64,000 bases of DNA, from the NCBI GenBank assembly GCA_963920575.1, contig OY986975.1, forward strand, positions 18,259,897 through 18,323,896. The letters are read 5' to 3'. The stretch comes from Narthecium ossifragum (Eukaryota > Streptophyta > Magnoliopsida > Dioscoreales > Nartheciaceae). The notes below the pieces were generated by a model. It did not search any database. It had not been told where the DNA came from and saw only the letters and a list, made by a program, of their open reading frames with translations. This document shows, piece by piece, positions 37,201 through 48,392 of the stretch. Within the stretch, counting starts at the first letter, position 1. Every line of letters starts with the position of its first letter. A program made the position numbers and the translations under genes.

Positions 37201-39134
37201 AAGAGAAGGCTTGACGCCCAGGAGGGAGGAACCCATCGCCATCGTCCACCTCGTCGCCGTTTTCCTCGAGCCAGCCCGAGGAGATTCGCCGAGGAACCCA
37301 TCGCTGTCATCTCCTATGTTTCCAATCGGCGGAACCCATCCATCGCCACCCTTCAAGGAGTTCGCCGTCGCCCCTGTTCCGACCCAAGAAAAATCCCAAA
37401 AGCTTCGTCGTCGTCGTCTCTGATGCAGCCGGAGGAGTCGTCGCCCAGCTCAGCCCAAGGAGGAACCCATCGTCTTCCTCGAGCCAGCCCGAGGAGATTC
37501 GCCACCCAACCCAAGGAAGTCCCCGCCGTCTTCCTTGATCCAGTCGTCTTCCTCTGTTCCAGCCGACGGAACCCAAGGAAGCCCCGCCACTTTCCTCAAC
37601 TGACGGAACCCAACAAAGCCCGTCGCTCAGCCAGAGGAGCCCGTCTGCAGCCTCAAGCACACGGCATCAAGCCTACACCCAACGAGCTGCAGCTCCCCTG
37701 CTTCCAGCGACGTGCCGGCGGCTTCAAAGCTCGGGCGGTGCTTCCTCAACTTTTTCTCCGGCGTCTTCCTCAGCTTTATCTCCTGCGACCTCCTCAGCTT
37801 TATCTCCGGCGTCCTCCTCAGCTTTATCTCCGGTGCTTCCTCAGCTTTATCTCCGGCGCCTCTCCAACTTTATCCGACGCCACCAGCTTTGACAACATCA
37901 GCTCCGACAATCGGATAATGCTGGCAGCCTCGAAGCCCCGGTGACAAAGACTCAAACTTCAGTCATCTCAAAATCCGGCGATGAAGGTGGCTGTCCAAGG
38001 ACTTCACATTTGTCTCTTTTCTTATATGGATCTAGAATCGGAGGTGTTCCTTACGGGGATGTAAATGATGGATCTGCCTGTTTGGCGATCCAGGGGTGTG
38101 GTGCCTGCAATTTCCTTGAACGAAATTGAAATAAAAAATTATTTGCTCGAAAATAAAATAGAAATCTTGTCCCCACGAAATCGACGTTTTATTCGCGAAC
38201 AGCGATCCGGTTGACTTGTATGCTACCATTGACATACTGTTGCATGCCTATCTCCCCGTTTGTGTATGTCATAGCATGCATTGTTGTTTTTGTGCATTAG
38301 TTGCATGGTTAGGGCGTGGGTGATCTGTGGGTCGCCGTCCCGAGGCTGGAAGCTCGGCCTTAACCTTAGGACCGGGGTTGGGTAGTTTGGACCCGGTTCG
38401 AATAGTGGTGTCCAGTCGATTCGATGATAGACCTAGAGGACTGGTACACTTGTTGCTTGATGATTGTAGAGGTCGTGTCGGCCTTGAGTCGGATGCTGAG
38501 GTGTAGTCGGTATCCCACTGTGCGGACCCTGGGGTAGAGGAGTTGTCCACTCAGCGGTGCCTTTTTCCTGCCTGCAGTGCCGTTCCCTGCAGTTGTGTGT
38601 CGCCAGTGTTGTTCCTGCTACTGATGGCTGCTCCTAGGCCTCAGGGACATGCGGTGGGGTTATGGGACCCCTGTATACACCCAGGTCCTACTTGAGGGCG
38701 ACACTATTTGCGTTTCCCTCTTCCTTCTGTGTGTCGTAGTGTAGAACCCTACTGAGCTTAGTACTCACACCTACCCGGAATGTGTTTTGCAGGTGCATGC
38801 GTCAGTTCTTTCTCTGTGGCCCCTACCGGGTAGTTGGTCGGCGGTGCGGCGGCGCCTGGTGGACTTTGAGAGGTGGCGATATTTACTGCTTTTACCTTAT
38901 GTTAGTTAGTCTCCTACGTGAGTGATGTTGTATTCGAATCTTCCCCTCTCCGAGGATATATATATTAAACACTTTGAGTTTTAAATCTGTGGTTCGATGT
39001 TGTTAAATTAATGTCTTTTAATTGAGGGTGCTTTTGATGAATTGCTAGGGAGACTTATAGGTTAGAGGGAACCTTCGCCGTCTTTTTCCGCGTTTTGTAG
39101 GTTCGATTGGGCTTTCGCGGGTCGGGGCGCGACA
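34292..39134 (+). repeat. 3' LTR of the Gypsy element, interrupted
   Basis: Copy of the 5' LTR in two pieces, 34292-35788 and 38207-39134, separated by a solo LTR and one copy of its target duplication. Net length is about 2425 bp. Compared with the 5' copy it has an extra GGATCGATC segment at about 34595-34640 and scattered substitutions, so the two LTRs have had time to diverge. Confidence 0.88.
35789..38201 (+). mobile_element. Solo LTR of another family, TSD GCGAT
   Basis: Starts TGTTGACATCGATTTTAGC and ends TTTATTCGCGAACA, with GCGAT at 35784-35788 and 38202-38206. At 2413 bp it has no retroviral genes. The first half is AT-rich, with repeats of GGGCATTTTGGTAATTT type. The 37080-37920 part is GC-rich and has proline- and serine-rich open frames in several frames at once, as expected of repetitive LTR sequence rather than a gene. 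It is unrelated to the TGTGAGGAC families. Confidence 0.82.
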
Positions 39135-40127
39135 GGGGGAGACAGAGAGGAGAGAGGAGAGATGGAGAGATAGGGGAGGGAGGGAGGGAGAGAGCTCACG
39201 GAAGAAAGAGAAAGGAGAGAGAGGAGAAAGATCAGAGATGGAGATGGTGATGAGCACGGAAGAGGGAGGGAGGGATAGAGAGAAGTGAGATTAGAGATGG
39301 AGAAGATGAGATGGCAAAACCAATCAGTCAAAATTGACTGAAAACCAGTCAAATTGTCTGAAAACCGCTCACGTGATTTCACGTGAGCGGATTGCCGTCA
39401 AGTCTGGATAACGGCGTCTAACGGTAGGTAACAAATATGTTATATACATTAAATATAGGTTTCAAAAACATAATTATCAAACTAGTGGTACTAAAGTGGT
39501 ATATCAAAAATTTTACAGGTACGTAATTGAGCCTTCAAACTATGTCCAAGCATCTATACAATTGTCAGTAAGCTGTTATATTTGATTTCTGAAAAAAAAT
39601 TACATATAAAGATGGGTAAAAATCATTTTGGTCCCCTCTAGTTTCAAGGTTTTTCATTTTAAACCATGTGTTTCAAAACTATTCATTTCAGACCCTGTAT
39701 TTCCACAACTATTCATTTGAAATCCTTGACGAAGACGACGTTACTGAAGTTAACGGGAAATTGGTCACGTGCCACGCACATGACTACTATTTACCCGTCC
39801 GCCTACAAAACCAGGGCCGACGTTAACTATATCGCCCCCAAATGTACCTTGGGTTTGGGGATCGGCGACGACCGGAGGGAAATCCGATTATCCGCCGCAA
39901 AAAGCTGGAGCTTCAAGGCTAGGGGCGTGACATGTAAGATCCCATTTTACCTATTCGTGATCATAGGTCCCAGTTCATGCTTCTCCTCGCCGTCGTGCTT
40001 TGTCGATGATGACGTTAGTTTGTGGTTTGTGGTTTGTGGTCCTAGTTGATGGCAAAAGTGGGAGGTTTGTGGTCCTAGTGATGCTCTGTTTAATTCCTAA
40101 CCGTGATCTTAGTTTGTGGTCCCAGTG

Positions 40128-40966
40128 ATGCTAGAGGCCAAGTATTGCAGCTGCAATCTGTGGAATGTTTCTGGACTTCCTTGCCCACATGCCATCACTT
40201 GCACATTCCATGACAGGTTAAATGTTAAAGATTTTGTAGATGTTTGTTATAGCAAGGAAAAATTAATCAATTGCTATAGTAGCTGGGTTAGACCTGTGAA
40301 TGGTCCTATGTTGTGGGCAAAGGCAGCTGGTGATCGCATACTACCACCTTCCTACAGGAGACAGCCTGGTAGACCTAAAAAACTCAGAAAAACACAATTT
40401 GATGAGCCCCAGAACAGTACAAAACTCAAGAGGAGGAATACATCTGCTATATGTAGGAATTGTTGGAAATGGGGGCATAACAAAAGAGGCTGCAAGAAGC
40501 CTCCATGTCCTAAGCCTAACCCCAGGTCATCTTCAGAAGGTAATGTTCCAGCCACTAATGCTTCAGCAACAGCAAGTAGTGACATGGTTGGTAGTGGGAG
40601 AGGTGGTGGTGTTAGCAGAGGAGTTGGGAGAGGTGGTGGTGCTTCAGTTAGGAGAGGAGAAGAGGCTAGCAGGGCTCTAGCTGCATGGATACCTCCAGGG
40701 AAAGGAAAAGTAATGAGGCCAACATTGTTTATTCCTCCAAGACCTTCACCCAACAAACTCCACCTGGTAGTGTAAGTTTGAATAACTTTTCAAGTTTTAT
40801 TGGCATTAGATGTTCGTAATGTAAGTAGTATGAACTGGTCTAACAATCATGTATGAAATTGCAGTTTACTATTACCCAACCAACCCAGCTGTTTGGATCC
40901 CAACAGCCACCTCCAGCCTACACTGAAGGTTCAAACTCTCATCAGGGTCAACAAGGGAGAGAATAA
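40128..40966 (+). pseudogene. MuDR-type transposase, C-terminal part only
   Basis: From ATG 40128: a SWIM zinc finger (CSCNLWNVSGLPCPHA, i.e. CXC...CPCH type) followed by the family's YSKEKLINCYSSWVRPVNGP phrase, a basic GRPKKLRK stretch, and a zinc knuckle CRNCWKWGHNKRGC (CX2CX4HX4C), then a Gly/Ser tail. A likely second exon at 40865-40966 (FTITQPTQLFGSQ, stop TAA) follows a GTAAG donor at 40772, but the exon-1 frame no longer matches, implying a small indel near 40700. The DDE catalytic domain and N-terminal zinc finger are missing: the SWIM part directly follows leader-like DNA, so a large internal deletion occurred. It cannot move itself. Confidence 0.85.
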
Positions 40967-41536
40967 GAGAGATTGAAGATGTGAATCTATGTCCTTGTTT
41001 TTATTTTAAACTGTAAACATTTAGTTATGGTTATGGAAGATGGAAGATGTAAAACTCTGTCATTTTTTGTCAGCTGCCCACATGTGAATGGGAATTGTTT
41101 GTACTTATGTGGATTCAATTAGTTTCCACTCATGTGAATGGAATGTTGTGAAACATCATGTGCTTTGTAAATTTTTGTGAAACATCAGGTGCTTATAAAT
41201 TTTTGTGAAACATCAGGTGCTTGTAAATTTTTGTGAAACATCACGTCATGTTATATGCTGCTTTATGTGAATGGGAATTATTTGTACTCATGTGGATTCA
41301 ATTAGTTTCCACGCATGTGAATGGAATGCTGTGAAGGATTGGGAGCTTGTAAATTTTGTGAAACATCATGTGCTTGTGAATTTTGTGAAACATCATGTGT
41401 TTGTAAAACAGGGGTCAATGTTTGATTGAAAAGAATGGAATGTTTGATTGCAAGACAATAGAATTACACCACACTAATCAAATATGATTACACCACACTA
41501 ATTGCAACATGGGTGATACACAACATCTTAATAGGA

Positions 41537-42113
41537 TTATACAAGCCAATAGAAAACTAGGTAAGTTGCTATTATGCAAAAAAACACCGCATTAATCAAA
41601 TATGTCTTGGCTTTAGATTTCAATTTCCCATTTTGCAGCTCATGCATGGCAATTAGCTTATCTTTATCATCAATCAAGTTCTTCATAGCTTGTACATCTG
41701 CCATTGCCTTCTCCTTATTTACTTGACAGGATCCCAAGAGTGCTTCCATATTCTGCAGCTTATCACGATATCCCTTGGTGACAACGTCTACGTAGGGGTC
41801 ACATACACCTGGCTCAATCCACAGGAAGAAATCACATCCACCATGACTCTACAGTAGGAAGATGAAGATCAATTGAGTCAGTATTAATTCCAATTAAAAT
41901 TTACAAATAACAAATAGATAGCGAAATTACTCGTTGTGTTGCACAATTGATGAATCTCCTTCCAGGATTCAACTCAGTCCTTGAAACCCTTTGTTTGGCC
42001 TTCACTCCACAAAAATAGTAGTAATCACCCTTTATTTGGCCTTCCTTTCAGAAGGCGATGAAACCTTCACTGTGGCGGTTACTTTCCTCTGAGGAAGTCT
42101 TCTCCGACGACAT
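41537..42113 (-). pseudogene. GRF zinc-finger / coiled-coil / tail-anchor gene in the MULE
   Basis: Two exons, 42113-41931 and 41848-41537, joined by a GT donor and TAG acceptor in phase 0. Exon 1 holds FCGVKAKQRVSRTELNPGRR followed by FINC. Exon 2 opens GGCDFFLWIEPG, together the GRF zinc finger (nucleic-acid-binding). A coiled coil follows (NKEKAMADVQAMKNLIDDKD), then a hydrophobic end (AVFFCIIATYLVFYWLV) that looks like a C-terminal membrane anchor. A TGA at 42050, after MSSEKTSSEESNRHSEGFIA, breaks exon 1 upstream of the finger, or the true start frame differs there. It is convergent to the transposase, in the place mudrB holds in maize MuDR. Confidence 0.75.
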
Positions 42114-43437
42114 GGATCTTTGGGCGATGGGTTGTAGCTCAACATTCACCTACGGAGGGTATAAAACGCAAAGAAGGAGTTGATATGGGTTAATACGAGG
42201 GGCAAAACCCTACATGGAGGGAGAAGGACCTCGGAGGGTGTCTTCGCCGGTGAAAAATCCGGCAGAGCCCACCGATTTCACTCACCGTGTGTTTGTCCGG
42301 AGAAACCGTAACAATAGGGGTTAAAGATCGTTATAAAATGGAGAGAGGAAGTGGAAAACCGGCTTCCTTGGCGGGAGATCACGCAAAACCGGCCACGTGA
42401 GGTCACATAGCCGGTTTGACGTTAAATCCACAAATGGCCGTCACTAAATGTGGGTTTAAATTGAAATTATTGTAACTACAGGGTTTGTTTTGTTACGTTT
42501 TGAAACACAGGGTTGAAAATGAAAAACCCTGAAACAAGAGGGGACCAAAATGATTTTTACCCTATAAAAATAAATTGATGAGAGGGAAAATTATCTCACT
42601 GACATGTGTACAGACCAACATATACATGCACCAATATAAGACAAATCTAAGAATGCCATGTAGTCAGCAACAAACACTAACAAGAACCAAATGTAACACA
42701 TGAACACACCGCTGAACTTGAAATGTCTAACTTAAATGGAAACAAGAATGTTACTGTAATCTCACTTCAATTTCAACAAAGTTCTGTAAAATGCAAAATT
42801 TGTAAGGTATAGATTTATGCTATATGGACATCGAAAACCAATTCAAAAATAAAAATATAATAATTGATAGCTGAAAGATGAAACATGCATCAACATTACA
42901 GGGTGGCATGATTTTCAAAGATAATGGCTAAAAATCAAATTAAAATCTTATGTTTGATTTTCAAAAAAATTGCATATAAAGATAAATTGATGAGATGGAA
43001 AACCATCTCACTGACATGTGGATAGACCAACATATATGTGCACTAATATAAGACAAATCTAAGAACGCCATCTAGTAACCAATAAACACTAACAAGAACC
43101 AAATATAATAACTGAATATACCGTTGAAATTGAAATATCTAACTTAAACGGAAGCAAGAATGTTACTGTAATCTCAATACAATTCCAACAAAGTTCTACA
43201 ACAAGTAAAATTTGTAGCCTATAAATTTCTACTATATAGATATCGGAAACCACTTCGAAAATAAAGATATTATGGTTGATAGCTGAAAGATGAAGCATGC
43301 GCCAATGTTACTGGGTGGCATGATTTTCAATGATAATGGCAAAAAATCAAATTAAAATATTGTAATGTCATGACTTATTCATTCTCGTTACTTATTTGTT
43401 CTACCAAACAGACATGATTATGATTCATGTGTCTTAC

Positions 43438-43614
43438 CTTCATGGCATGTTGTGTCCCAGCGAGATGGGAAGCAAACACCTTCTCACTATTGCATGCGAC
43501 ATTGCAGATTAAACACATTCTAATAGAATCTGCTTTAGTGCCACTTTCTATAAGTTTCAGTATTTTCGTCTCAAAATCCGCATTTACTGTCTGAGCCCAA
43601 AATTTTCTCTTTAC
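43438..43614 (-). pseudogene. Zinc-finger exon copy B (intact finger, best splice donor)
   Basis: Exon of 177 nt (59 codons, phase neutral) starting VKRKFWAQTVNADFETK and ending LAGTQHAMK. The finger CLICNVACNSEKVFASHLAG keeps both Cys, and both His follow in the HX5H pattern. It is followed by GTAAGA, the only strong donor in the array. The fold is the zf-met/U1-like C2H2 type, often found in RNA- or nucleic-acid-binding proteins. Whether it is transcribed is unknown. Confidence 0.7.
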
Positions 43615-44412
43615 CTGAAAAAAATGAACACAACAACACATGTCATGAGGGACACAATTTGAACAGAGTAGTATACATTTGTAACTATTGATTGGGTTAA
43701 CAGAAGCATTTTATTGGTACTAACTTTATTACAACTGAAATAAACAATCCCCAAATAATGCAATCAATGAAAAGTTCTAACTATGTCCATGCATCTAGAC
43801 AATTGTCAGTGAGCTGCTATATTTGATTTCTGAAAAAATTACATATAAAGATAAACTGATGAGAGAGAAAACCATGTCTCTAACATGTGTACAGAACAAC
43901 ATATAGACAATTGTGAGCATGCTGCTATATTTGATTTTCGAAAAAATTGCATATAAAGATAAACTGATGAGATGGAAAACCATCTCACTGACATGCGGAT
44001 AGACCTAACATATATGTGTACTTATAGACAAATCTAAGAACGTCATCTAGTAACCAATAAACACTAATAAGAACCAAATGTAATAACTGAATATACCGTT
44101 GAACTTGAAATATCTAACTTAAACGGAACCAAGAATGTTACTATAATCTCAATACAATTCCAACAAAGTTCTACAACACGCAAAATTTGTAGGCTATAAA
44201 TTTATGCTATATAGACGTCGGAAACCACTTCGAAAATAAGGATATTATGGTTGATAGCTGAAAGATGAAGCATGCGTCAACGTTACTGGCTGGCATGATT
44301 TTCAATGATAATGGCTAAAAATCAAATTAAAATATTGTAATGTCATGACTTATTCATTCTCGTTACTTATTTGTTCTACCAAACAGACATGAATATGATT
44401 CATGTGTATAAC

Positions 44413-44589
44413 CTTCATGACATGTTGTGTCCCGGCGAGATGGGAAGCAAACACCTCCTCACTATTGCATGCGACATTGCAGAATGAACACATTCTAACA
44501 GAATCTGCTTTAGTGCCACTTTCTATAAGTTTCAGTATCTTCGTCTCCAAATCCGCATTTACTGTATGAGCCCAAATTTTTCTCTTTAC
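44413..44589 (-). pseudogene. Zinc-finger exon copy C (all four ligands kept)
   Basis: 177-nt exon VKRKIWAHTVNADLETK...SHLAGTQHVMK with CX2CX12HX5H intact (CSFCNVACNSEEVF). The donor is the weaker GTTATA form. Together with copy B it is the only copy retaining all ligands and full length. Confidence 0.68.
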
Positions 44590-45390
44590 CTGAAAAATAA
44601 TGAACACAACAACACATGCAATGAGGGTCGCAACTTGAATAGACCAGTATACATTTCTAACTGTTGATTGGGTTAACAGAAGTATTTTATTGGTACTAAC
44701 TTTCTTATAACTGAAATAAATAGTCACCAAATAATGCAATGAATGAAAAGTTCAAACTATGTCCATGCATCTAGACAATTGTCAGTAACCTGCTATATTT
44801 AATTTATGAAAAAATTACATATAAAGATAAACTGATGAGAGAGAAAATCATGTCTCTAACATGTGTACAGTGCAACATATAGACAATTGTCAGCATGCTG
44901 CTATATTTGATTTTCGAAAAAATTGCATATAAAGATAAAGTGATGAGATGGAAAACCATCTCACTGACATGTGGATAGACCAACATATATGTGCACTAAT
45001 ATAAAACAAATCTAAGAACGCCATCTAGTAACCAATAAACACTAACAAGAACCAAATATAATAACTGAATATACCGTTGAACTTGAAATGCCTAACTTAA
45101 ACGGAAGTAAGAATGTTACTGTAATCTCAATACAGTTCCAACAAAGTTCTACAACGCGCAAAATTTGTAGGCTATAAATTTCTGCTATATAGACAAAGGA
45201 AACCGCTTCGAAAATAAAGATATTATGGTTGATAGCTGAAAGATGAAGCATGCGTCAACGTTACTGGGTGGCATGATTTTCAATGATAATGGCTAAAAAT
45301 CAAATTAAAATATTATAATGTCATGACATATTCATTCTCGTTACTTATTTGTTCTACCAAACAAACATGAATATGATTCATGTGTATAAC

Positions 45391-45567
45391 CTTCATGGCA
45401 TGTTATGTCCCAGCGAGATGGGAAGCAAACACCTTCTCACTATTGCATGCGACATTACAGATTGAACACATTCTAATAGAATCTGCTTCAGTGCCACTTT
45501 CTATAAGTTTCAGTATCTTCATCTCCAAATCCGCATTTACTGTCTGAGTCCAAATTTTTCTCTTTTC
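45391..45567 (-). pseudogene. Zinc-finger exon copy D (nonsense codon)
   Basis: 177-nt exon beginning EKRKIWTQTVNADLE. The frame stops at TAA straight after LAGT, where sister copies have a Gln codon, so the last zinc His is lost. The change is consistent with CAA to TAA. Confidence 0.7.
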
Positions 45568-46368
45568 CTGAAAAGCAATGAACACAACAACACATGTCAT
45601 GAGGGGCGCAACTTGAATAAAGCAGTATACATTTGTAACTGTTGATTGGGTTAACAGAAGCATTTTATTGGTACTAACTTTATTACAACTGAAATAAACA
45701 GTCATCAAATAATGCAATGAATGAATTGTTCAAACTATGTCCATGCATCTAGACAATTATCAGTAAGCTGCTATATTTGATTTCAGAAAAAATTACATAT
45801 AAAGATAAACTGATGAGAGAGAAAACCAGGTCTCTAACATGTGTACAGAACAACATATAGACAATTGTCAGCATTGTGCTATATTTGATTTTTGAAAAAA
45901 TTATATATAAAGATAAACTGATGAGATGGAAAACCATCTCACTGACATGTGGATAGACCAACATATATGTGCACTAATATAAGACAAATCTAAGAATACC
46001 ATCTAGTAACCAATAAACACTAACAACAACCAAATATAATAACTGAATATACCGTTAAACTTGAAATGTCTAACTTAAACGGAAGCAAGAATGTTACTGT
46101 AACCTCAATGCAATTCCAACAAAGTTCTACAACACGTAAAATTTATAGGCTATAAATTTCTCCTATATAGACATTAGAAACCACTTCGAAAATAAAAATA
46201 TTATGGTTGATAGCTGAAAGATGAAACATACGTCAACGTTACTGGGTGGCATGATTTTCAATGATAATGGCTAAAAATCAAATTAAAATATTGTAATGTC
46301 ATGACTTATTCATTCTCGTTACTTATTTGTTCTACCATACAGGCATGAATATGATTCATGTGTACAAC

Positions 46369-46544
46369 CTTCATGCATGTTGTGTCCCAACGAGATGGGA
46401 AGCAAACACCTTCTCACTATTGCATGCAACATTGCAGATCAAACACATTCTAATAGAATCTGCTTGAGTGTCACTTTCTATATGTTTCAGTATCTTCGTC
46501 TCCAAATCCGCATTTACTATCTGAGCCCAAAATTTTCTCTTTAT
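46369..46544 (-). pseudogene. Zinc-finger exon copy E (one-base deletion)
   Basis: Exon beginning IKRKFWAQIVNADLE. It is 176 nt because one base is missing in CATGCATGAAG compared with CATGCCATGAAG of its sisters, so the frame breaks after GTQHA. The zinc ligands themselves are present. Confidence 0.7.
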
Positions 46545-47345
46545 CTGAAAAACAATGAACACAACAACACATGTCATGAGGGCCGCAACTTGAATAGACC
46601 AGTATACATTTTTAACTATTGATTGGGTTAACAAAAGCATTTTATTGGTACTAACTTTATTACAACTGAAATAAACAATCACCAAATAATGCAATGAATG
46701 AAAAGTTCATACTATGTCCATGCATCTAGACAATTGTCAGTAAGCTGCTATATTTGATTTCTGAAAAAATTACATATAAATAAAAACTGATGAGAGAGAA
46801 AACCATGTCTCTAACATGTGTACAAAACAACATATAGACAATTATCAGCATGTTGCTATATTTGATTTTTGAAAAAATTGTATATAAAGATAAACTGATG
46901 AGATGGAAAACCATCTCACTGACATGTGAATAGACCAACATATATGTGCACTAATATAAGACAAATCTATGAACGCCATCTAGTAACCAATAAACACTAA
47001 CAGGAACCAAATGTAATAATTAAATATACCGTTGAACTTGAAATATCTAACTTAAACGAAAGCAAGAATGTTACTGTAATCTCAATGCAATTCCAACAAA
47101 GTTCTACAAAACGCAAAATTTGTAGGCTATAAATTTCTGCTATATAGACACCGGAAACCACTTCGAAAATAAAGATATTATGGTTGATAGTTGAAAGATG
47201 AAGCATGCGTCAACGTTACTGGGTGGCATGATTTTCAATGATAATGGCAAAAAATCAAATTAAAATATTGTAATGTCATGACTTGGTCATTCTTGTTAAT
47301 TATTTATTCTACTAGACAGACATGAATATGATTTATGTGTGTAAC

Positions 47346-47522
47346 CTTCATGGCATATTGTGTCCCAGCAAGATGGGAAGCAAACACCTTCTCATTATTG
47401 CATGCGACATTGCAGATTGAACACATTCTAATAGAATCTGCTTCAGTGCCACTTTCTATCAGTTTCAGTATCTTTTTTTCCAAATCCGCATTTGTTGTTA
47501 GAGCCCAAATGTTTCTCTTTTC
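47346..47522 (-). pseudogene. Zinc-finger exon copy F (second zinc His replaced)
   Basis: 177-nt exon beginning EKRNIWALTTNADLE. The finger ends LAGTQYAMK, so the second zinc-binding His is Tyr. The donor begins GTTACA. The frame is otherwise open. Confidence 0.68.
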
Positions 47523-48215
47523 CTGAAAAACAATGAACACAACAACATATGTCCCAAGGGACGCAACTTGAATAGAGCAGTATACATTTGTAACTGTTCA
47601 TTGGGTTAAAAAAAACATGTTATAGGTGCTAAATTTATCAGAACTGAAAGAAGTGATCACCAAACAATGCAATGAATGATAAGTTCAAACTATGTCCATG
47701 CATCTTGACAATTTTCAGTAAGCTGCTATATTTGATTTTTGAAAAAATTACACATAAAGATAAACTGATGAGAGGGAAAACCATGTCACTGACATGTGTA
47801 CAGACCAACATATATGTGCACTAATATAAGAAAAATCTAAGAACACCATCTAGTCACCAACAAACACTAACAAGAACCAAATGTAATAACTGAACACATT
47901 GCTGAATTTGAAATTTCTAAATTAAATGAAAACAAGAATGTTATTGTAATCTCAGTGCAATTCGAACAAAGTTCTGCAAAGTTAAAAATTTGTAGGTTAT
48001 AAATTTCTGCAATATAGATATCAGAAACCACTTCAAAAATAAAGAGATTATGGTTGATAGCTGAAAGATGAAGTATGCGTCAATGTTACTGGGTTGCATG
48101 ATTTTCAATGATAATAGCTAAAAATCAAATTAAAACCTTGTAATGTCATGACTTATTCATTCTCATGACCTATTTGTTCTACCAGACAGAGATGAACATG
48201 ATTCATGTGTATAAT

Positions 48216-48392
48216 CTTCATGATATGTTGTGTCCCAGCAAGATGGGAAGCAAACACCTTTTCACTATTGCATGCGACATTGCAGATTGTATAGATTCTA
48301 ACAGAATCTGCTTCAGTACCACTTTCTATGAGTTTCAGTTTCTTCTTCTCTAAATATGCATTTACTGACTGGGCCCAAATGTTTCTCTTTAC
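48216..48392 (-). pseudogene. Zinc-finger exon copy G (Cys lost, splice donor lost)
   Basis: 177-nt exon beginning VKRNIWAQSVNAYLEKKK. The finger starts IYTICNVAC, so the first zinc Cys is Tyr, and the exon is followed by ATTATA rather than GTNNNN. It is the right-most, transcript-upstream copy, next to the CACTA transposase remnant. Confidence 0.68.

Larger units (their letters stand above)
24384..39134 (+). mobile_element. Full Gypsy chromovirus with TSD GGGGG, nested inserts
   Basis: Complete layout: 5' LTR, initiator-Met primer site, gag-pol, polypurine region, 3' LTR. The ends are TGTGAGGACC and GGGCGCGACA, with a GGGGG duplication at 24379-24383 and 39135-39139. The order protease, RT, RNase H, integrase is Gypsy, and the C-terminal chromodomain marks a chromovirus. 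LTRs of about 2.4 kb and the phrase PLVKVLW in the chromodomain suggest the Tekay/Del clade (inference). Two solo LTRs are nested inside it. The element is dead: eight TAG codons and one frameshift. Confidence 0.9.
20136..39533. mobile_element. TIR (MULE-type) element split by nested LTR elements
   Basis: Flanked by 9-bp TTCAAACTA at 20127-20135 and 39534-39542. The ends GGCTAAATTACG and (reverse complement) GGCTCAATTACG begin an inverted repeat of about 85 bp. The element's own DNA is only 20136-20811, 24083-24383 and 39135-39533, about 1.4 kb. It has CT/GA-rich tracts near both ends and a short open frame at 20424-20648 (MNSTVGFNGHDVIAG) that I do not recognise. A near-perfect 26-bp palindrome with two CACGTG cores lies at 39365-39390. 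A 9-bp TSD with long TIRs indicates a Mutator-like element. Confidence 0.8.
39614..42562. mobile_element. Deleted MuDR-like element with two convergent genes, 9-bp TSD
   Basis: 2949 bp between TATAAAGAT (39605-39613) and TATAAAAAT (42563-42571), 8 of 9 bases alike. The inverted ends (GGGTAAAAATCATTTTGG) match closely for over 60 bp, continuing into TTTCAAAAC. It holds a truncated MuDR-type transposase on the plus strand and a GRF zinc-finger gene on the minus strand, converging on a spacer with repeated TGTGAAACATCA units (41150-41400). It inserted into a unit of the zinc-finger array. Confidence 0.88.

Noticed and set aside
36908..37944. Two plus-strand frames of about 170 residues
   Set aside because: Fall inside a TSD-bounded solo LTR, proline- and serine-rich, with competing frames on the other strand and no domain.
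41140..41420. Possible CRISPR-like spaced repeats (TGTGAAACATCA)
   Set aside because: Irregular spacing, imperfect repeats and a plant transposon context; simple local duplication in the MULE spacer.
43089..47206. Recurrent 69-residue minus-strand frames (MLHLSAINHNIFIFE type) in each array unit
   Set aside because: Hydrophobic translations of AT-rich unit DNA; some begin at real ATGs, but changes between copies do not favour keeping the frame, and there are no splice sites or motifs. Only the zinc-finger exon looks coding.
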